DNA of 64,000 nt from Jeotgalibacillus proteolyticus (GCF_002926065.1 NZ_PREZ01000009.1:62001-126000); one strand, 5' to 3'; positions 1 through 9,381 are shown, counted from the first letter of the stretch. A program made the numbers and translations. Notes: generated from the sequence alone by a model not told the origin.

Positions 1-2
1 TG

Positions 3-563
3 GCTCACGATAGTATTATAAAGCCACCATCGATAAAAACTTCTCATGCAGGTCAGAATTATTTCCTGTTTACTCCTAAGCCGGGGAATGCTCGTTTAAG
101 TCCAACAAAAAGAGAAGTCTACGAAAGAGCAATGGCACTTGTGTCAGCAGTAAGACAAGGACAATACCTACCAAAGAAATTTGCTATTAGAAACCCTCCT
201 GCTATACTCAGGAAATTAAAAAATGATTATGAAATTGGTGCAAGTACTGAAGCGCTTGAACAATATAGACAATTAACTGTATTAAGAGTAGGAAAACTTG
301 TAACTACCCCATCTGGATGGCACAAATTTAAATTAATTGATACAGAAGAAAATATTGAAGCTATAAATTTGGCTTTAGAGCTAGTATCTGTGGGTGAAGG
401 CCAAGGACTAGAAGTTGATGATCAAATGAGGCTGGCAATAAATCAAGGTCAGACATATGTTGAATCATTAATAAGTGCAGTTAAATTAAAAGAAAGTACG
501 AATGTAGCACTTTCTGAAGAACATCAGGAAGAAGTAGATAATATATTTTTAGGTGGTGTTTAA
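3..563 (+). CDS. C-terminal part of an unrecognised protein (5' end outside window)
   Basis: The frame is open from the first bases of the window; the first internal ATG (132) has no obvious ribosome binding site and sits within continuous coding sequence, so this is the 3' part of a longer gene. About 186 residues are visible. They are soluble and mixed charged, and end with an acidic helix-like tail (EEHQEEVDNIF). No domain was recognised. The stop overlaps the GTG start of the next gene by 11 nt, which implies translational coupling and a shared function with the nuclease-like protein. It could be the tail of an ATPase or helicase of a defence operon, but that is only inferred from position. 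Confidence 0.6.
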   Translation, partial: AHDSIIKPPSIKTSHAGQNYFLFTPKPGNARLSPTKREVYERAMALVSAVRQGQYLPKKFAIRNPPAILRKLKNDYEIGASTEALEQYRQLTVLRVGKLVTTPSGWHKFKLIDTEENIEAINLALELVSVGEGQGLEVDDQMRLAINQGQTYVESLISAVKLKESTNVALSEEHQEEVDNIFLGGV

Positions 564-1647
564 AATTATTAAAGACAAGGGTTTGAAACTGAAATTGTTA
601 AAGTACTATGTAGCAAATGAATGGTTCCCTCATATGGAAGCAGAAATTTATTTTGAAGAGGGTGTATCTTTCAAAAGGAAGGTAGTAACTGATCTCGATA
701 CAGTGGCATTAATACCATCTAACTTTGGAGAACTTAGTTTTTTAATAGGAGATTGTAAAACACTTAAAAATCAATCTCCTATTACTAGGTCTCTTTGGCT
801 AAGTGGACTTATGGGATTACTAAATGCCGAAAAAGGGATAGTTCTTCTCACTAAAGAAATTGAAAGAGACCATAAACAATTATCTTCTAATATGAATGTG
901 AATTTACTGTCCGAAAAGGATTTTGAAATTCTTTCAAATAAAACATCTCCAAATTATAAATTAGTAAACAGTGCCTTATGTGATGGTGATATTTGGGATA
1001 AATATTTTGATTTACATAAGAGGTACCCAAATCTAGAAAAAGCAATAAAATTTGTGAAAAATGAGTTTTGGAATATTTCAGATGACAAATTAAAACTTAG
1101 AAAGACACTGTACAAGATTAGGGAGATTCGAAGAGAACTTAATCCAGATAATTCTGAGCATGTAGCCCTTCTCATTGATTTGATTTCTCTATTTTCAATA
1201 GCTTTAAATAGGGTTACTTTGGATATTTTTAATCAATACCTTCTTCCGGAAACTAAGGAGAACTTATCGAGAGAATTAAAAATATGGCTATGGGGAGGGA
1301 TGGATCAATATTTATATTGGAATAAGCTATACCAAATAGCTAGCAATAAAGGGAATGATGATGAAATTGAACTTCCAGAATGGGAGGTATTTGTCCAATT
1401 AATTAGGCAATTCTTAGAAGAACCTTATTCAACTTCAAGAGTCCCTTTGTTACTCAGAGAATTAGCCTTTGAAACAATGGCTACAGATAAAAGTACTTAT
1501 GAATTGTCTAGACAATTAGCCAATAAATATAGTCAATCTGGTAAATTCGCCATAATGATTGCTTCATACGTGTGTAAGGCGGCATTGTTACCAAAGGATT
1601 TTGATTTAATTATAGGTGAAAAATTAATGAAACTTCAATCTGTTTAA
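553..1647 (+). CDS. PD-(D/E)xK nuclease-like protein (putative defence component)
   Basis: 364 residues from a GTG start that overlaps the preceding stop. The N-terminal part has the pattern expected of a restriction-endonuclease-like fold: D47-x-D49 in a beta strand, then after a short loop a hydrophobic strand ending G66-D67-C68-K69, i.e. the D...(D/E)xK catalytic signature, followed by a helix (SLWLSGLMGLL). The remaining ~250 residues are helical and unrecognised. No membrane segment is visible. The sequence shows the motif; nuclease function is inferred. Tight coupling to the upstream gene, and a protein kinase gene 170 nt downstream, suggest an anti-phage or restriction-type operon. It could instead be a DNA-repair nuclease. 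Confidence 0.55.
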   Translation: MVFKIIKDKGLKLKLLKYYVANEWFPHMEAEIYFEEGVSFKRKVVTDLDTVALIPSNFGELSFLIGDCKTLKNQSPITRSLWLSGLMGLLNAEKGIVLLTKEIERDHKQLSSNMNVNLLSEKDFEILSNKTSPNYKLVNSALCDGDIWDKYFDLHKRYPNLEKAIKFVKNEFWNISDDKLKLRKTLYKIREIRRELNPDNSEHVALLIDLISLFSIALNRVTLDIFNQYLLPETKENLSRELKIWLWGGMDQYLYWNKLYQIASNKGNDDEIELPEWEVFVQLIRQFLEEPYSTSRVPLLLRELAFETMATDKSTYELSRQLANKYSQSGKFAIMIASYVCKAALLPKDFDLIIGEKLMKLQSV

Positions 1648-1817
1648 ATAAAGATTACAAACGAATTTTGCTGGCCGAAAAACCAATAACACACTTCTGA
1701 TTTGCCTATCACATTACAAATATCTGAGCGATTTACTGTATATTCAGAATGAAACAACCATTCTCATTTAACATTACTAAAATATAAATTTAAATATATT
1801 TATTAGGAGAATCGTTA

Positions 1818-2942
1818 ATGGCAAACCTTGTTGAGTTTGAAGCAATTAGAAAACAATTTATACTTGTTAAGTCTTTGGGAAGTGGCGGTACTGGGGATAC
1901 ATTTCTTTTAAAAGATGAAACAACCGAAATGCTTTTTGCATTTAAAAAATATGTTCCTAAGGATTCGAATTATATAGATGAATATTATGAACGCTTTGTT
2001 GATGAGATAAAAATATTATTCAGTCTATCTCACCCTAATGTAGTTCGAGTTTATAATTATTATCTGTATCCTCAAAAGAAGTCAGGCTATCTTCAAATGG
2101 AATTTATAGAAGGACAATCAATTGATGAATTTGCACCAGACCCATTTGGCGGCAAAACATGGTCAGAAATTTTCATTGAAACAATAGCTGCTTTTGAGTA
2201 TTTAGAATTAAATCAAGTCCTACATAGGGATATTCGGCCTGCAAATATTATGATAGATAAAGATGAGAATGTTAAGGTTATTGATTTTGGGTTTGGTAAA
2301 AAGTTGGAAGGGTTATCTCAAGATGCTAAGAGTGTTCTTTTAAATTGGCCCGTAACTCAATTGCCAAATGAAACAGCAGATGAAAGTATATATAATCATA
2401 AAACTGAAATTTACTTTGTTGGTAAATTGCTTGACAATGTAATTGACCGGAGTATAACTGATTTCAAATTTGAACACATTATTGAAAAAATGATTCAACT
2501 GGATCCTAACAATAGATATGATTCATTCGAAGATATATCTATTGAGATTTCTCAAGGTGTTCTTGGGGAGATTGACTTTACAGAAGAACAAAAAGAAATA
2601 TATGTAAACTTCGCGAACGCACTTTCTTGGTCTATTTTGTTTTTTCAGGAAAACTATTTTCCAATCCGTGACGATAACGAAGTATTAGGTAATCTTGCCA
2701 ATTTAATAAGAATAAGTTCGTTAGAGAGGATTATTCAAGACAATGCACAATTAATAAGTTGTTTTGTTAATAACGGATACAGATACAGTAACAAAATGGA
2801 TATTGAAGTAACAGTAATTGTAAATTTTTACCGTCTGATGGACAGCTTAAATTCATATAAGAGAAAAATTGTGTTAGATAACATAGATGCTAGATTATCT
2901 AATATAAAAGTAGAGATTAAAGAAGACGATTTACCTTTCTAA
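1818..2942 (+). CDS. Hanks-type Ser/Thr protein kinase
   Basis: 374 residues; ATG preceded by AGGAG. The kinase core is complete: glycine loop GSGGTG at 21-26, ATP-anchoring K43, alpha-C glutamate E63, catalytic HRD at 136-138 with N143, and DFG at 156-158. The usual HRDxK lysine is arginine (HRDIRPAN), a conservative change. The ~150 residues after the kinase lobe are helical, acidic and unrecognised. There is no transmembrane segment or PASTA repeat, so it differs from the housekeeping PrkC-type receptor kinases. Soluble kinases of this kind occur in defence loci (for example Stk2-like systems), and the neighbouring nuclease-like gene fits that. The kinase call is secure; the defence role is inference. 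Confidence 0.85.
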   Translation: MANLVEFEAIRKQFILVKSLGSGGTGDTFLLKDETTEMLFAFKKYVPKDSNYIDEYYERFVDEIKILFSLSHPNVVRVYNYYLYPQKKSGYLQMEFIEGQSIDEFAPDPFGGKTWSEIFIETIAAFEYLELNQVLHRDIRPANIMIDKDENVKVIDFGFGKKLEGLSQDAKSVLLNWPVTQLPNETADESIYNHKTEIYFVGKLLDNVIDRSITDFKFEHIIEKMIQLDPNNRYDSFEDISIEISQGVLGEIDFTEEQKEIYVNFANALSWSILFFQENYFPIRDDNEVLGNLANLIRISSLERIIQDNAQLISCFVNNGYRYSNKMDIEVTVIVNFYRLMDSLNSYKRKIVLDNIDARLSNIKVEIKEDDLPF

Positions 2943-2982
2943 TTTATAAAATATCATGGATACCTATTTAATTATTGTTTTG

Positions 2983-3031
2983 AAAGCGATATTTCATTAG
3001 CTAATTTCAGCTTATTGAAGTATCGCTTTTT
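2983..3031 (+). terminator. Terminator after kinase gene
   Basis: Arms AAAGCGATA and TATCGCTTT separated by about 29 nt, followed by a T run, placed 40 nt after the kinase stop. Confidence 0.6.
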
Positions 3032-3197
3032 GTCATACTTTATTTACTTTTAGAAAATAAAAATGCAGCGGTTAATAAAGGCGATTACAAAGGAAGATTT
3101 AATGGAATAAACAAAAATAGATGGTAAAGTATTACTTTAAATTGTTATAATATAACTAGTTCATAAAGAAAATAATCTGGGAATTAGTTGGTGATGT

Positions 3198-3946
3198 ATG
3201 TTTTCTAAAGTAAGAATTTATTATGAAATTTTTCTGCTTGCCCTTATTGTTACCTCTACTATTCTTGTAGTTGTCAACATTGACTATAAAGTATTCGACC
3301 AACTCGTATGGGGGGTCCTTTTTTTGATGTTCTTCTACGACTCCTCTTTTTAAAGAATAAGAAAAAATATATAAAAAATAATCCATTTGATTTTATTGCC
3401 ATCATTCCTCTGGACTCCGTTTTTCAATTTGCTCGATTTTTAAAAGTGCTTCGCCTAACGGTCCTCTTCAAAAAGACACCTGTATTTCATATTTTACAAA
3501 CGAATGGGTTAAATAAGGTTATTACGATGATGGTTATCTTGATCATTTTTTCAGCTATCCCAATTACAGTTCTCGAACCTGGCATTCAAACCTTTACAGA
3601 TGGCATATGGTGGGCTGTAGTGACTGCAACGACGGTGGGTTATGGTGATATATCGCCTATTACTACAACCGGAAGAGTTATAGCGGTTTTATTAATGATT
3701 TTTGGTATTGGTCTGATCGGTATGGTGACGAGTTCGATTGCTACCTACTTTATAAAAACGAACGATTCTAAGGAGATACAGCCCCCTAATCCTAATCCAA
3801 CGGTGGATTATGTGAAAGGACAACTAGATAATTATCAAAACTTATCAGACCACGACTTCGAAAGGCTATTATTTCTCGTTAGTTCACTAAGAAATGAAAA
3901 TAAACTTACTCAAAACAAGTCATGGGAAAGAGTACTAACTCATTAA
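3198..3946 (+). pseudogene. Voltage-gated-type potassium channel, frameshifted in a T run
   Basis: Two frames together give a typical small prokaryotic K+ channel. The first (from ATG 3198) encodes S1-S2 hydrophobic segments ending ...QLVWGVLF. The second carries FFDVLLRLLFLKNKKK, an arginine-bearing S4-like segment (ARFLKVLRLTVLFKK), the pore helix and the selectivity filter TVGYGD, then an inner helix and a ~60-residue cytoplasmic tail. The frames join exactly if the T7 run at about 3319-3325 had one more T. The open frame from 3308 alone would lack the first helices. Either the gene is inactivated, the tract is a slippage switch, or the base is a sequencing error. The channel assignment is firm. 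Confidence 0.8.
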
Positions 3947-3964
3947 AATTTAGGGGGAATACTA

Positions 3965-5044
3965 TTGGCCATACGTTTTAGAAAGAGTGTAAAATTAGCG
4001 CCTGGCGTGCGTATGAACATTGGAAAGAAAGGTGTGGGCTTCTCTACAGGAGTAAAAGGTGCCAGCGTAAGTACAAGTGCAAGAGGCACAAACCTTAACG
4101 TTGGTATTCCGGGGACTGGTCTATCCAGTTCTCATAGGATTATGGGGAAGAAAACCACAAGACCACAGCGAGCAGAGTATGATCGTATTCAAGCACAAAA
4201 AGAAAAAGCAGCTGTCGCCGACCATGCAAGGCTTCAAGTTGAGGAATATCAGGCCCACGTGAACATGCTTACCTCTATGCATATTGATTCTACCGAGCCA
4301 ATTGACTGGGAAAAACGAGCTCTTTCTCCTCTTCCGTTTTCTGAAAAAGAATCTGGACCTTCTTATACAAAAGCCCTTGAAACCATTAAACAATACAAAC
4401 CAACCGTACGAGATCGCTTGTTTAACAGAATTGAACAAAGAAAAGAAGCTCTTCAAGCTCTTTTACTTGGAGCTGCAGCTGAAGATCAAAAGAGCCTAGA
4501 CAATCATCATCAAGTGATTGGACAAGCTAAAAGAGTTTTAGCAAATGATCCGAATGAATGGTCTCATATTATAAACGTTCATCAGCCGTTTGAGGATATT
4601 GAGAAATTACATGGCAAAGTGACGTATCAAGTCATAAAACCAGGAATCATAGTGGCAAATTTAGAGATTGAATCTGAAGAGACCGTTCCTCAACATGTAT
4701 TGAGCTTAACGAAAACTGGGAAATTATCAGAAAAGAAAATGGCTAAGGGTAAATACCTGCAACTCTATCAGGATTTTGTTGCTAGTGGAATGCTAAGAAT
4801 TGCCCGAGAATTCTTTGCCCTCCTTCCTGTAGAAACGGTGATCGTTCATACGTATGGTTATAGCCAGGCTACAGAGCCGGCTGAATATGGTTGTCTTCTC
4901 TCCATGAAAGTACAAAGAGGAGAAGTAGAAAACATTGAATGGGAACGTATTGACTGTTCTGATACAGTAGAAAGATTTGAACACAACATGAAATTCTTAA
5001 AAACAAAAGGCTTCAAATTAGTACAGGAGGTTCATTTGCCATGA
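3965..5044 (+). CDS. DUF4236 domain protein
   Basis: 359 residues from a TTG start with TAGGGGGA upstream. Residues 1-55 are the DUF4236 signature: FRKS.KLAPGVRMNIGKKGVGFSTGVKGASVS, a short glycine/serine-rich beta domain of unknown function that commonly heads phage- and plasmid-encoded proteins. The remaining ~300 residues are soluble, helical then mixed alpha/beta, and not recognised. It ends in the same four bases in which the thermonuclease gene begins, so the two are translationally coupled. Function unknown; the DUF4236 call rests on the N-terminal pattern. Confidence 0.7.
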   Translation: MAIRFRKSVKLAPGVRMNIGKKGVGFSTGVKGASVSTSARGTNLNVGIPGTGLSSSHRIMGKKTTRPQRAEYDRIQAQKEKAAVADHARLQVEEYQAHVNMLTSMHIDSTEPIDWEKRALSPLPFSEKESGPSYTKALETIKQYKPTVRDRLFNRIEQRKEALQALLLGAAAEDQKSLDNHHQVIGQAKRVLANDPNEWSHIINVHQPFEDIEKLHGKVTYQVIKPGIIVANLEIESEETVPQHVLSLTKTGKLSEKKMAKGKYLQLYQDFVASGMLRIAREFFALLPVETVIVHTYGYSQATEPAEYGCLLSMKVQRGEVENIEWERIDCSDTVERFEHNMKFLKTKGFKLVQEVHLP

Positions 5045-6222
5045 CATGGGTGTTAATTATTGGTGCAATCGTGTTGCTCATTCTTTTGTTTCAATATCCA
5101 CTCTTCATTATTGGTGTAGGAATTGCAATTTGGGCGGCATATGAGTGGAACGTCAATAAAAAGCTACAAGCAAAATCAAAGAAACCGGCAGCCATCCTAT
5201 CCTTTGGGCTTGTCATGGCTTTAACCGGATGTATCATGACGGTTACTGAACCGGTCGAGGACATAGCCAGCACTGACCTTGAAACCACTGAAGCCTCAGC
5301 TGAAGTAGCAAATGCTGTGGATGAACAAGAAGAAGAGGCTAAACAGGAAGCTGAACGCTTAGAAGAAGAAAAGAAAAAAGAGGAAGAAGCGAAAGCAGTA
5401 GCTGCAAAGAAAGAGGAAGAACAAAAAGCTGCTGAAGAAAAAGCCAAGAAAGAGGAAGAGCAAAAGGCTGCTGAAGAAAAAGCCAAGAAAGAAGAAGAGC
5501 GAAAAGCTGCAGAACAAAAAGCCAAAGAAGAGGCTGAAGCAGCTAAAAAGGAAGAAGAGGAAAAAGAAGCTCTAAAAACTGCAGGTACGACCGACTTAAT
5601 TCCAGTCACCCTTGTTCGAACAGTCGACGGGGACACCGCAGTGGTCAATTATGAGGGACAGGAACTTACAGTTAGATACCTGTTAATTGACACCCCTGAA
5701 ACAAAGCATCCGCAAATGGGTGTGCAGCCTTTTGGACCTGAAGCGTCAGATCGAAATAAACAGTTAATTAATTCAGGCCAACTTTCCATTGAATTTGATG
5801 TAGGTGAGCGTACAGATAAATATGATAGGCTACTTACCTACGTTTACGTCGATGGAGTTTCTGTTCAAGAAACATTAATAAGGGAAGGTTTAGGCCGTGT
5901 AGCGTATGTTTATCCTCCCAATACTCGACACTTAGACGCTTATAAAGCTGCCGAAGCAGAAGCGAAAGCAGCAGGTCGAGGAATATGGTCAGTAGAAAAT
6001 TATGCGACTTCAGAAGGTTTCAATAGTGATGTGGTAGTTGTAGAAGAACCAGTCGAAGAGGAGGCACCAGCTGAATCTTCTCCACCTCCAGCTCAAGAAC
6101 AAGAGTATTTTCAAAATTGCACAGAATTAAGAACGGTTTATCCAAACGGAGTTGCATCTGATCACCCAGCTTATCAGCCTAAAATGGATCGTGATAAAGA
6201 TGGCTGGGCGTGTGAAAGATAA
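5041..6222 (+). CDS. Membrane-anchored thermonuclease (SNase) with Excalibur domain
   Basis: 393 residues. Order: hydrophobic segment 3-33; a second hydrophobic stretch ending in a lipobox-like LTGC (Cys64); an acidic/lysine coiled coil (about 90-180) containing three near-perfect 13-residue repeats (EEEQKAAEEKAKK type); a staphylococcal-nuclease domain (about 188-320) with RYLLIDTPE and YDRLLTYVY, which supply the family's catalytic Arg, Glu and Arg; and a C-terminal Excalibur Ca2+-binding motif (NCTELR...DRDKDGWACER). It should hydrolyse DNA/RNA outside the membrane. The 3' end of this gene is duplicated at 12545-12605 together with the following non-coding block. Confidence 0.88.
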   Translation: MTWVLIIGAIVLLILLFQYPLFIIGVGIAIWAAYEWNVNKKLQAKSKKPAAILSFGLVMALTGCIMTVTEPVEDIASTDLETTEASAEVANAVDEQEEEAKQEAERLEEEKKKEEEAKAVAAKKEEEQKAAEEKAKKEEEQKAAEEKAKKEEERKAAEQKAKEEAEAAKKEEEEKEALKTAGTTDLIPVTLVRTVDGDTAVVNYEGQELTVRYLLIDTPETKHPQMGVQPFGPEASDRNKQLINSGQLSIEFDVGERTDKYDRLLTYVYVDGVSVQETLIREGLGRVAYVYPPNTRHLDAYKAAEAEAKAAGRGIWSVENYATSEGFNSDVVVVEEPVEEEAPAESSPPPAQEQEYFQNCTELRTVYPNGVASDHPAYQPKMDRDKDGWACER

Positions 6223-6269
6223 TATCATTTCTCGACGTAAACGATTAATACGTCCTTTGGATACTACGT

Positions 6270-6310
6270 ATGTTAACAATAATTATGTTGTTATTATTAA
6301 CATATGTTTT
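6270..6310. repeat. Dispersed palindrome, copy 1
   Basis: ATGTTAACAATAA ... TTATTATTAACAT inverted repeat followed by ATGTTTT. The same element recurs at 10817, 12640, 15310, 19898 and, embedded in a coding region, 33273. It is a candidate protein-binding site (partition or AbrB-type); the binding protein is unknown. Confidence 0.6.
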
Positions 6311-6330
6311 AATGTTAAATATTAATTTAA

Positions 6331-6382
6331 AAAAGAGATAATTCTTAAGCTATTTAAGGCTTCTGAATTGTCTCTTTTTTTT
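6331..6382 (+). terminator. Terminator after thermonuclease
   Basis: Arms AGAGATAATTC and GAATTGTCTCT followed by a run of T. A diverged copy stands at 12697-12752. Confidence 0.75.
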
Positions 6383-6480
6383 ACATAAAAATTACTTGAA
6401 AAGAATTTCTCTATAAACTTGTGCCCCATTAATTAATCGACTGTAAGTAAAGATAAACTCCAAAGACCAAACCCTCCATT

Positions 6481-6950
6481 CCTTAAGACGGCAGCACTAA
6501 CGGTCTGATCTAAAAGCAAAAAGCGCTTTTTGTCAGTCCGTAAGCGTCGCTGTGGTATTAAAGGGCTCGATAACCAAGGGCTGTACGGCTTATGCCTACA
6601 GTCCGTTGGTTCCTGATCCCTTTGCCTTCGGCCCATCCCCCACCAGCCGAAAACCGTCAATTCAAGATTAAATCCCATCAAACCCAATCGGAAACCAGCC
6701 TGACGGCTGCTATTGAAGAATAGTTGCCCTTTTGTCTTCCGAATCGTAAGACAGAGCAAGGGCTCTACTTTTCCAGCCGGTAGGACACCCGAACCTTTCC
6801 GGCAGGAAACTAAGAGCCCTAGGCAGACAGTAAAGGGGCAAAAAACTTTTTGCTTTTTCTATCCTTCTGGAGGAAGCAAAACCTTTTTTATGCTTATCCC
6901 TTGACCGCCTGCCTATGCTCGTCTTTCGTAATCTTTGCAAAAAGGGATAA
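6481..6950 (+). repeat. Structured leader, copy A (somewhat decayed)
   Basis: About 470 bp of non-coding sequence that recurs as copies B (12850), C (20805), D (28416) and E (11361). Shared blocks in order: GACGGCAGCACTAACGGTCT; a hairpin region around CTGTACGGC/GCCTACAG; CCTTTGCCTTCGGCCCATCC; the CAGCC/GGCTG hairpin; GAGCAAGGGCTCTA; the AGCCGG/CCGGC hairpin; and a long terminal inverted repeat. In this copy the terminal repeat (6820-6837 with 6898-6915) has three mismatches. A TATAAT box at 6989-6994 follows, then the transglutaminase-like gene. No conserved open frame runs through the copies. Confidence 0.8.
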
Positions 6951-7057
6951 ATCTCTTTTTGTCTTACCTTTTTTATCAAAAAAAATAGTATAATATACTT
7001 ATATACAATCACCGCGTTTTTTGGCGGTAAGTGAGAGTTGCAAAGGGGAGAAATCAT

Positions 7058-7636
7058 GTGAAAAAAGAAGTAATACAAAGGAAATCACTCCGAATAGTTG
7101 CTAGTGAGACTCCATTTGAGCATGAACAAAAAGATAAAATTTTCAGTGCTTATTTCGCTATCACCGATTATTATAAAAAATATCCTAATCCCGGAGCTTG
7201 TCACCTAATCTCTAGTGTTTTTTATGTTCTTTTAAATGAACAAGGGATAGACAATGATTTATGTATTGGAGAAGTTAAGACAGGCGATAAATACTTTGAC
7301 CATTCATGGATTGAAATTGGAGGAAAAGTTTTTGATATTGCAATACAACATACCTTAGACGAGTCTAGAAATGCCCCAGTTTACGGAGGATACAATCTAT
7401 CTACGGGCCATCCGCATAATAGGGTTTATGGATCCCCTTCTCCTAGTGGATTTGATCGAGATGCAAAAAAAGTTTTAAATACTCCTTTTGTAAAATATAT
7501 GGATGCATACCCGCATTTTAAAGAAGGAGCATGGAAGATTGTCAAAGTGATTGGTAAAGAGCTTCGACTTAAACTAGATTTAAAAGAACTTAAACAAACT
7601 TACAGGGATACTGAGCGCAAATTAAAATTGAAATAA
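7058..7636 (+). CDS. Transglutaminase/papain-like fold protein, unknown function
   Basis: 192 residues from GTG 7058, chosen because AAGGGGAGA lies 6-7 nt upstream (the open frame continues upstream to 7031 without a better signal). Visible pattern: PGACHLISSVFYVLL, then HSWIEIGGKVFDIA. This places a Cys, a His and an Asp in the order and surroundings of the Cys-His-Asp triad of transglutaminase-like and related cysteine enzymes. No signal peptide, so probably cytoplasmic. It follows leader copy A, the position held by ArdC and RadC after copies B and C, so a role early after conjugative entry is possible. The fold call is moderate; the role is inference. Confidence 0.55.
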   Translation: MKKEVIQRKSLRIVASETPFEHEQKDKIFSAYFAITDYYKKYPNPGACHLISSVFYVLLNEQGIDNDLCIGEVKTGDKYFDHSWIEIGGKVFDIAIQHTLDESRNAPVYGGYNLSTGHPHNRVYGSPSPSGFDRDAKKVLNTPFVKYMDAYPHFKEGAWKIVKVIGKELRLKLDLKELKQTYRDTERKLKLK

Positions 7637-7654
7637 AAAGGGAGGATTCTAACA

Positions 7655-7912
7655 ATGACAAATTCTAAAAAAATAAAAGATGATATTTCTAAAACAGATT
7701 TTAAAACAGGAAAAACAAATTTTAAAGTAGAATTTGAAGGGATGTCTGCTATTCCTTTCTGGAATGATGATTTAAAGGCGAAAGCTGCTATTGCTTTATT
7801 AAAATCAATAGACATTCAAAACTATGTTAAACATAATATGTATGAACAGGCTGAGGAAGACTATCAGGAATTAATAACACTGGTCAATGCAGCCTACGGG
7901 AGAGATTTATAA
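7655..7912 (+). CDS. Small hypothetical protein, co-transcribed with 7058
   Basis: 85 residues; ATG with GGGAGGA upstream, 18 nt after the previous stop and followed by a good terminator, so a real second gene of a two-gene unit. Basic N-terminus (KKIKDDISK) then an acidic helical C-terminal half (EQAEEDYQELITLVNAAYGRDL). No motif recognised. By position it may be a partner or regulator of the transglutaminase-like protein. Confidence 0.6.
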   Translation: MTNSKKIKDDISKTDFKTGKTNFKVEFEGMSAIPFWNDDLKAKAAIALLKSIDIQNYVKHNMYEQAEEDYQELITLVNAAYGRDL

Positions 7913-7922
7913 TACAGAAGAG

Positions 7923-7954
7923 ACCTTCATACTTGTGGGAATGAAGGTTTTTTT
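7923..7954 (+). terminator. Terminator
   Basis: Arms ACCTTCAT/ATGAAGGT with a 10-nt loop and a following T run, 10 nt after the stop of the small gene. Confidence 0.8.
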
Positions 7955-8139
7955 GATTATTTTGATGAAACTCAAATTCAAGGATCTATACAGTTTCTTG
8001 TTGAGGTAGAAAAACGCTCATTTGTAAACTTCTAATTCGTAATACTTGTACGAGAAATAGTGTAGTTCCATATTTTGATTATAATTTATAAATAAATTTG
8101 AACTTTCATCCTTTGTCGAGTTTCTTCTATTATATATAC

Positions 8140-8434
<295 letters not shown>

Positions 8435-8514
8435 TTATTGAGTTGTATCCAGTTGTAATGAAAGCTATGGTTTCTGTCTGGATCTCTTGCTAAGAATAAG
8501 AATGAATATTATAA

Positions 8515-8574
8515 TTGTACTAATAATAATAATAATATATATGTACAGAGTTTGGAATGGATCATTTCTGTACA
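8515..8574 (+). promoter_or_regulatory. Toxin-antitoxin promoter and operator
   Basis: A TTGTAC box (8515), a spacer made of TAA repeats, and a TATATA-type -10. Directly behind is a perfect inverted repeat TGTACAGA (8542-8549) / TCTGTACA (8567-8574), 24 nt before the antitoxin start. It is placed for autorepression by the antitoxin or the complex. Confidence 0.5.
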
Positions 8575-8597
8575 AACTGAAAGGAGAATAAGGAGAA

Positions 8598-8879
8598 ATG
8601 AGCGTGAATGCGATGATGGGTAGAGAAAAACGCCATACACGACGCTTAAGTCAGGTCGGCAATAGTTTATCAACGGTGATTCCAAAAGAAATTGTGGTTG
8701 AGATGCAGATGAATAAAGGCGATGAGATGGAGATTTTTTATGATGAGGAAAGAGGCGAAATTGTCATGAGAAAAGCAAATCGTTCCATTCCAAAAGGCAT
8801 TCGGCCAGACGTCTTAAAAGCCATGAATCGAACCATTACCAAATACGATAATGCATTACGAAATCTACGAGATCGCTAG
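8598..8879 (+). CDS. AbrB/MazE-like antitoxin of a Doc toxin
   Basis: 93 residues; ATG after AAGGAG. RRLSQVGNSLSTVIPKEIVVEMQMNKGDEMEIFYDEERGEIVMRK is the swapped-hairpin AbrB/MazE DNA-binding fold (about 15-60). The C-terminal ~30 residues (RPDVLKAMNRTITKYDNALRNLRDR) should wrap the toxin. It is followed at 19 nt by a Doc gene, the classical order for such pairs. It should bind the TGTACA repeat upstream. Confidence 0.8.
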   Translation: MSVNAMMGREKRHTRRLSQVGNSLSTVIPKEIVVEMQMNKGDEMEIFYDEERGEIVMRKANRSIPKGIRPDVLKAMNRTITKYDNALRNLRDR

Positions 8880-8898
8880 TCATGGGGAGTGAAATGCA

Positions 8899-9324
8899 TT
8901 GTCGGTGAATTATTTATCTGCAGAGGAAATTCTCTTTATCCACTACACCATGATGGATTTTTATGAGGATAGCGACCAGGCAGGGATTAAAAATCAGGAC
9001 CGTTTTGAAGGAATGGTCGCAAGACCAAAGACCACCTTATATGGAGTCGAAACCTTTCCGACTGTGATTGAAAAGGCTTGTTGCTATTATCATTCAATCG
9101 CTAGAGGCGGCCATATTTTTCAAAACGGAAATAAGCGGACCGCTCTTACGGTACTGGAAACGTTTTTAAATATTAACGGGTTAGAGCTCATCTGGAGCGA
9201 ACAACAAGCAGAAGATTTTACCGTGTATGTAGCGAATGATGACCGATTTAAAGATAATGACTGTATCCATTTTCTAAAAGAAGAACTGGAAGCATTCATT
9301 CATCCTTTAAAGGATCCATTATAA
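8899..9324 (+). CDS. doc: Doc family toxin (Fic fold)
   Basis: 141 residues; TTG start preceded by GGGGAGTG. The Fic/Doc catalytic motif HIFQNGNKRTAL is complete and of the Doc subtype (H-x-F-x-N-G-N-K-R). Doc of phage P1 phosphorylates EF-Tu and stalls translation, so a plasmid-maintenance or abortive-infection role is expected. The cognate antitoxin is immediately upstream and a strong terminator follows. Substrate inferred from the family. Confidence 0.85.
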   Translation: MSVNYLSAEEILFIHYTMMDFYEDSDQAGIKNQDRFEGMVARPKTTLYGVETFPTVIEKACCYYHSIARGGHIFQNGNKRTALTVLETFLNINGLELIWSEQQAEDFTVYVANDDRFKDNDCIHFLKEELEAFIHPLKDPL

Positions 9325-9381
9325 TTTTAGAGATTTCTTTCGCTAATAGGAAATCGTTTATAAAGAAAGTATTATTTAATC

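Noticed and set aside
5091-5648. 185-codon minus frame rich in Ser/Ala/Phe
   Set aside because: Shadow of the Glu/Lys/Ala coiled-coil codons of the thermonuclease.
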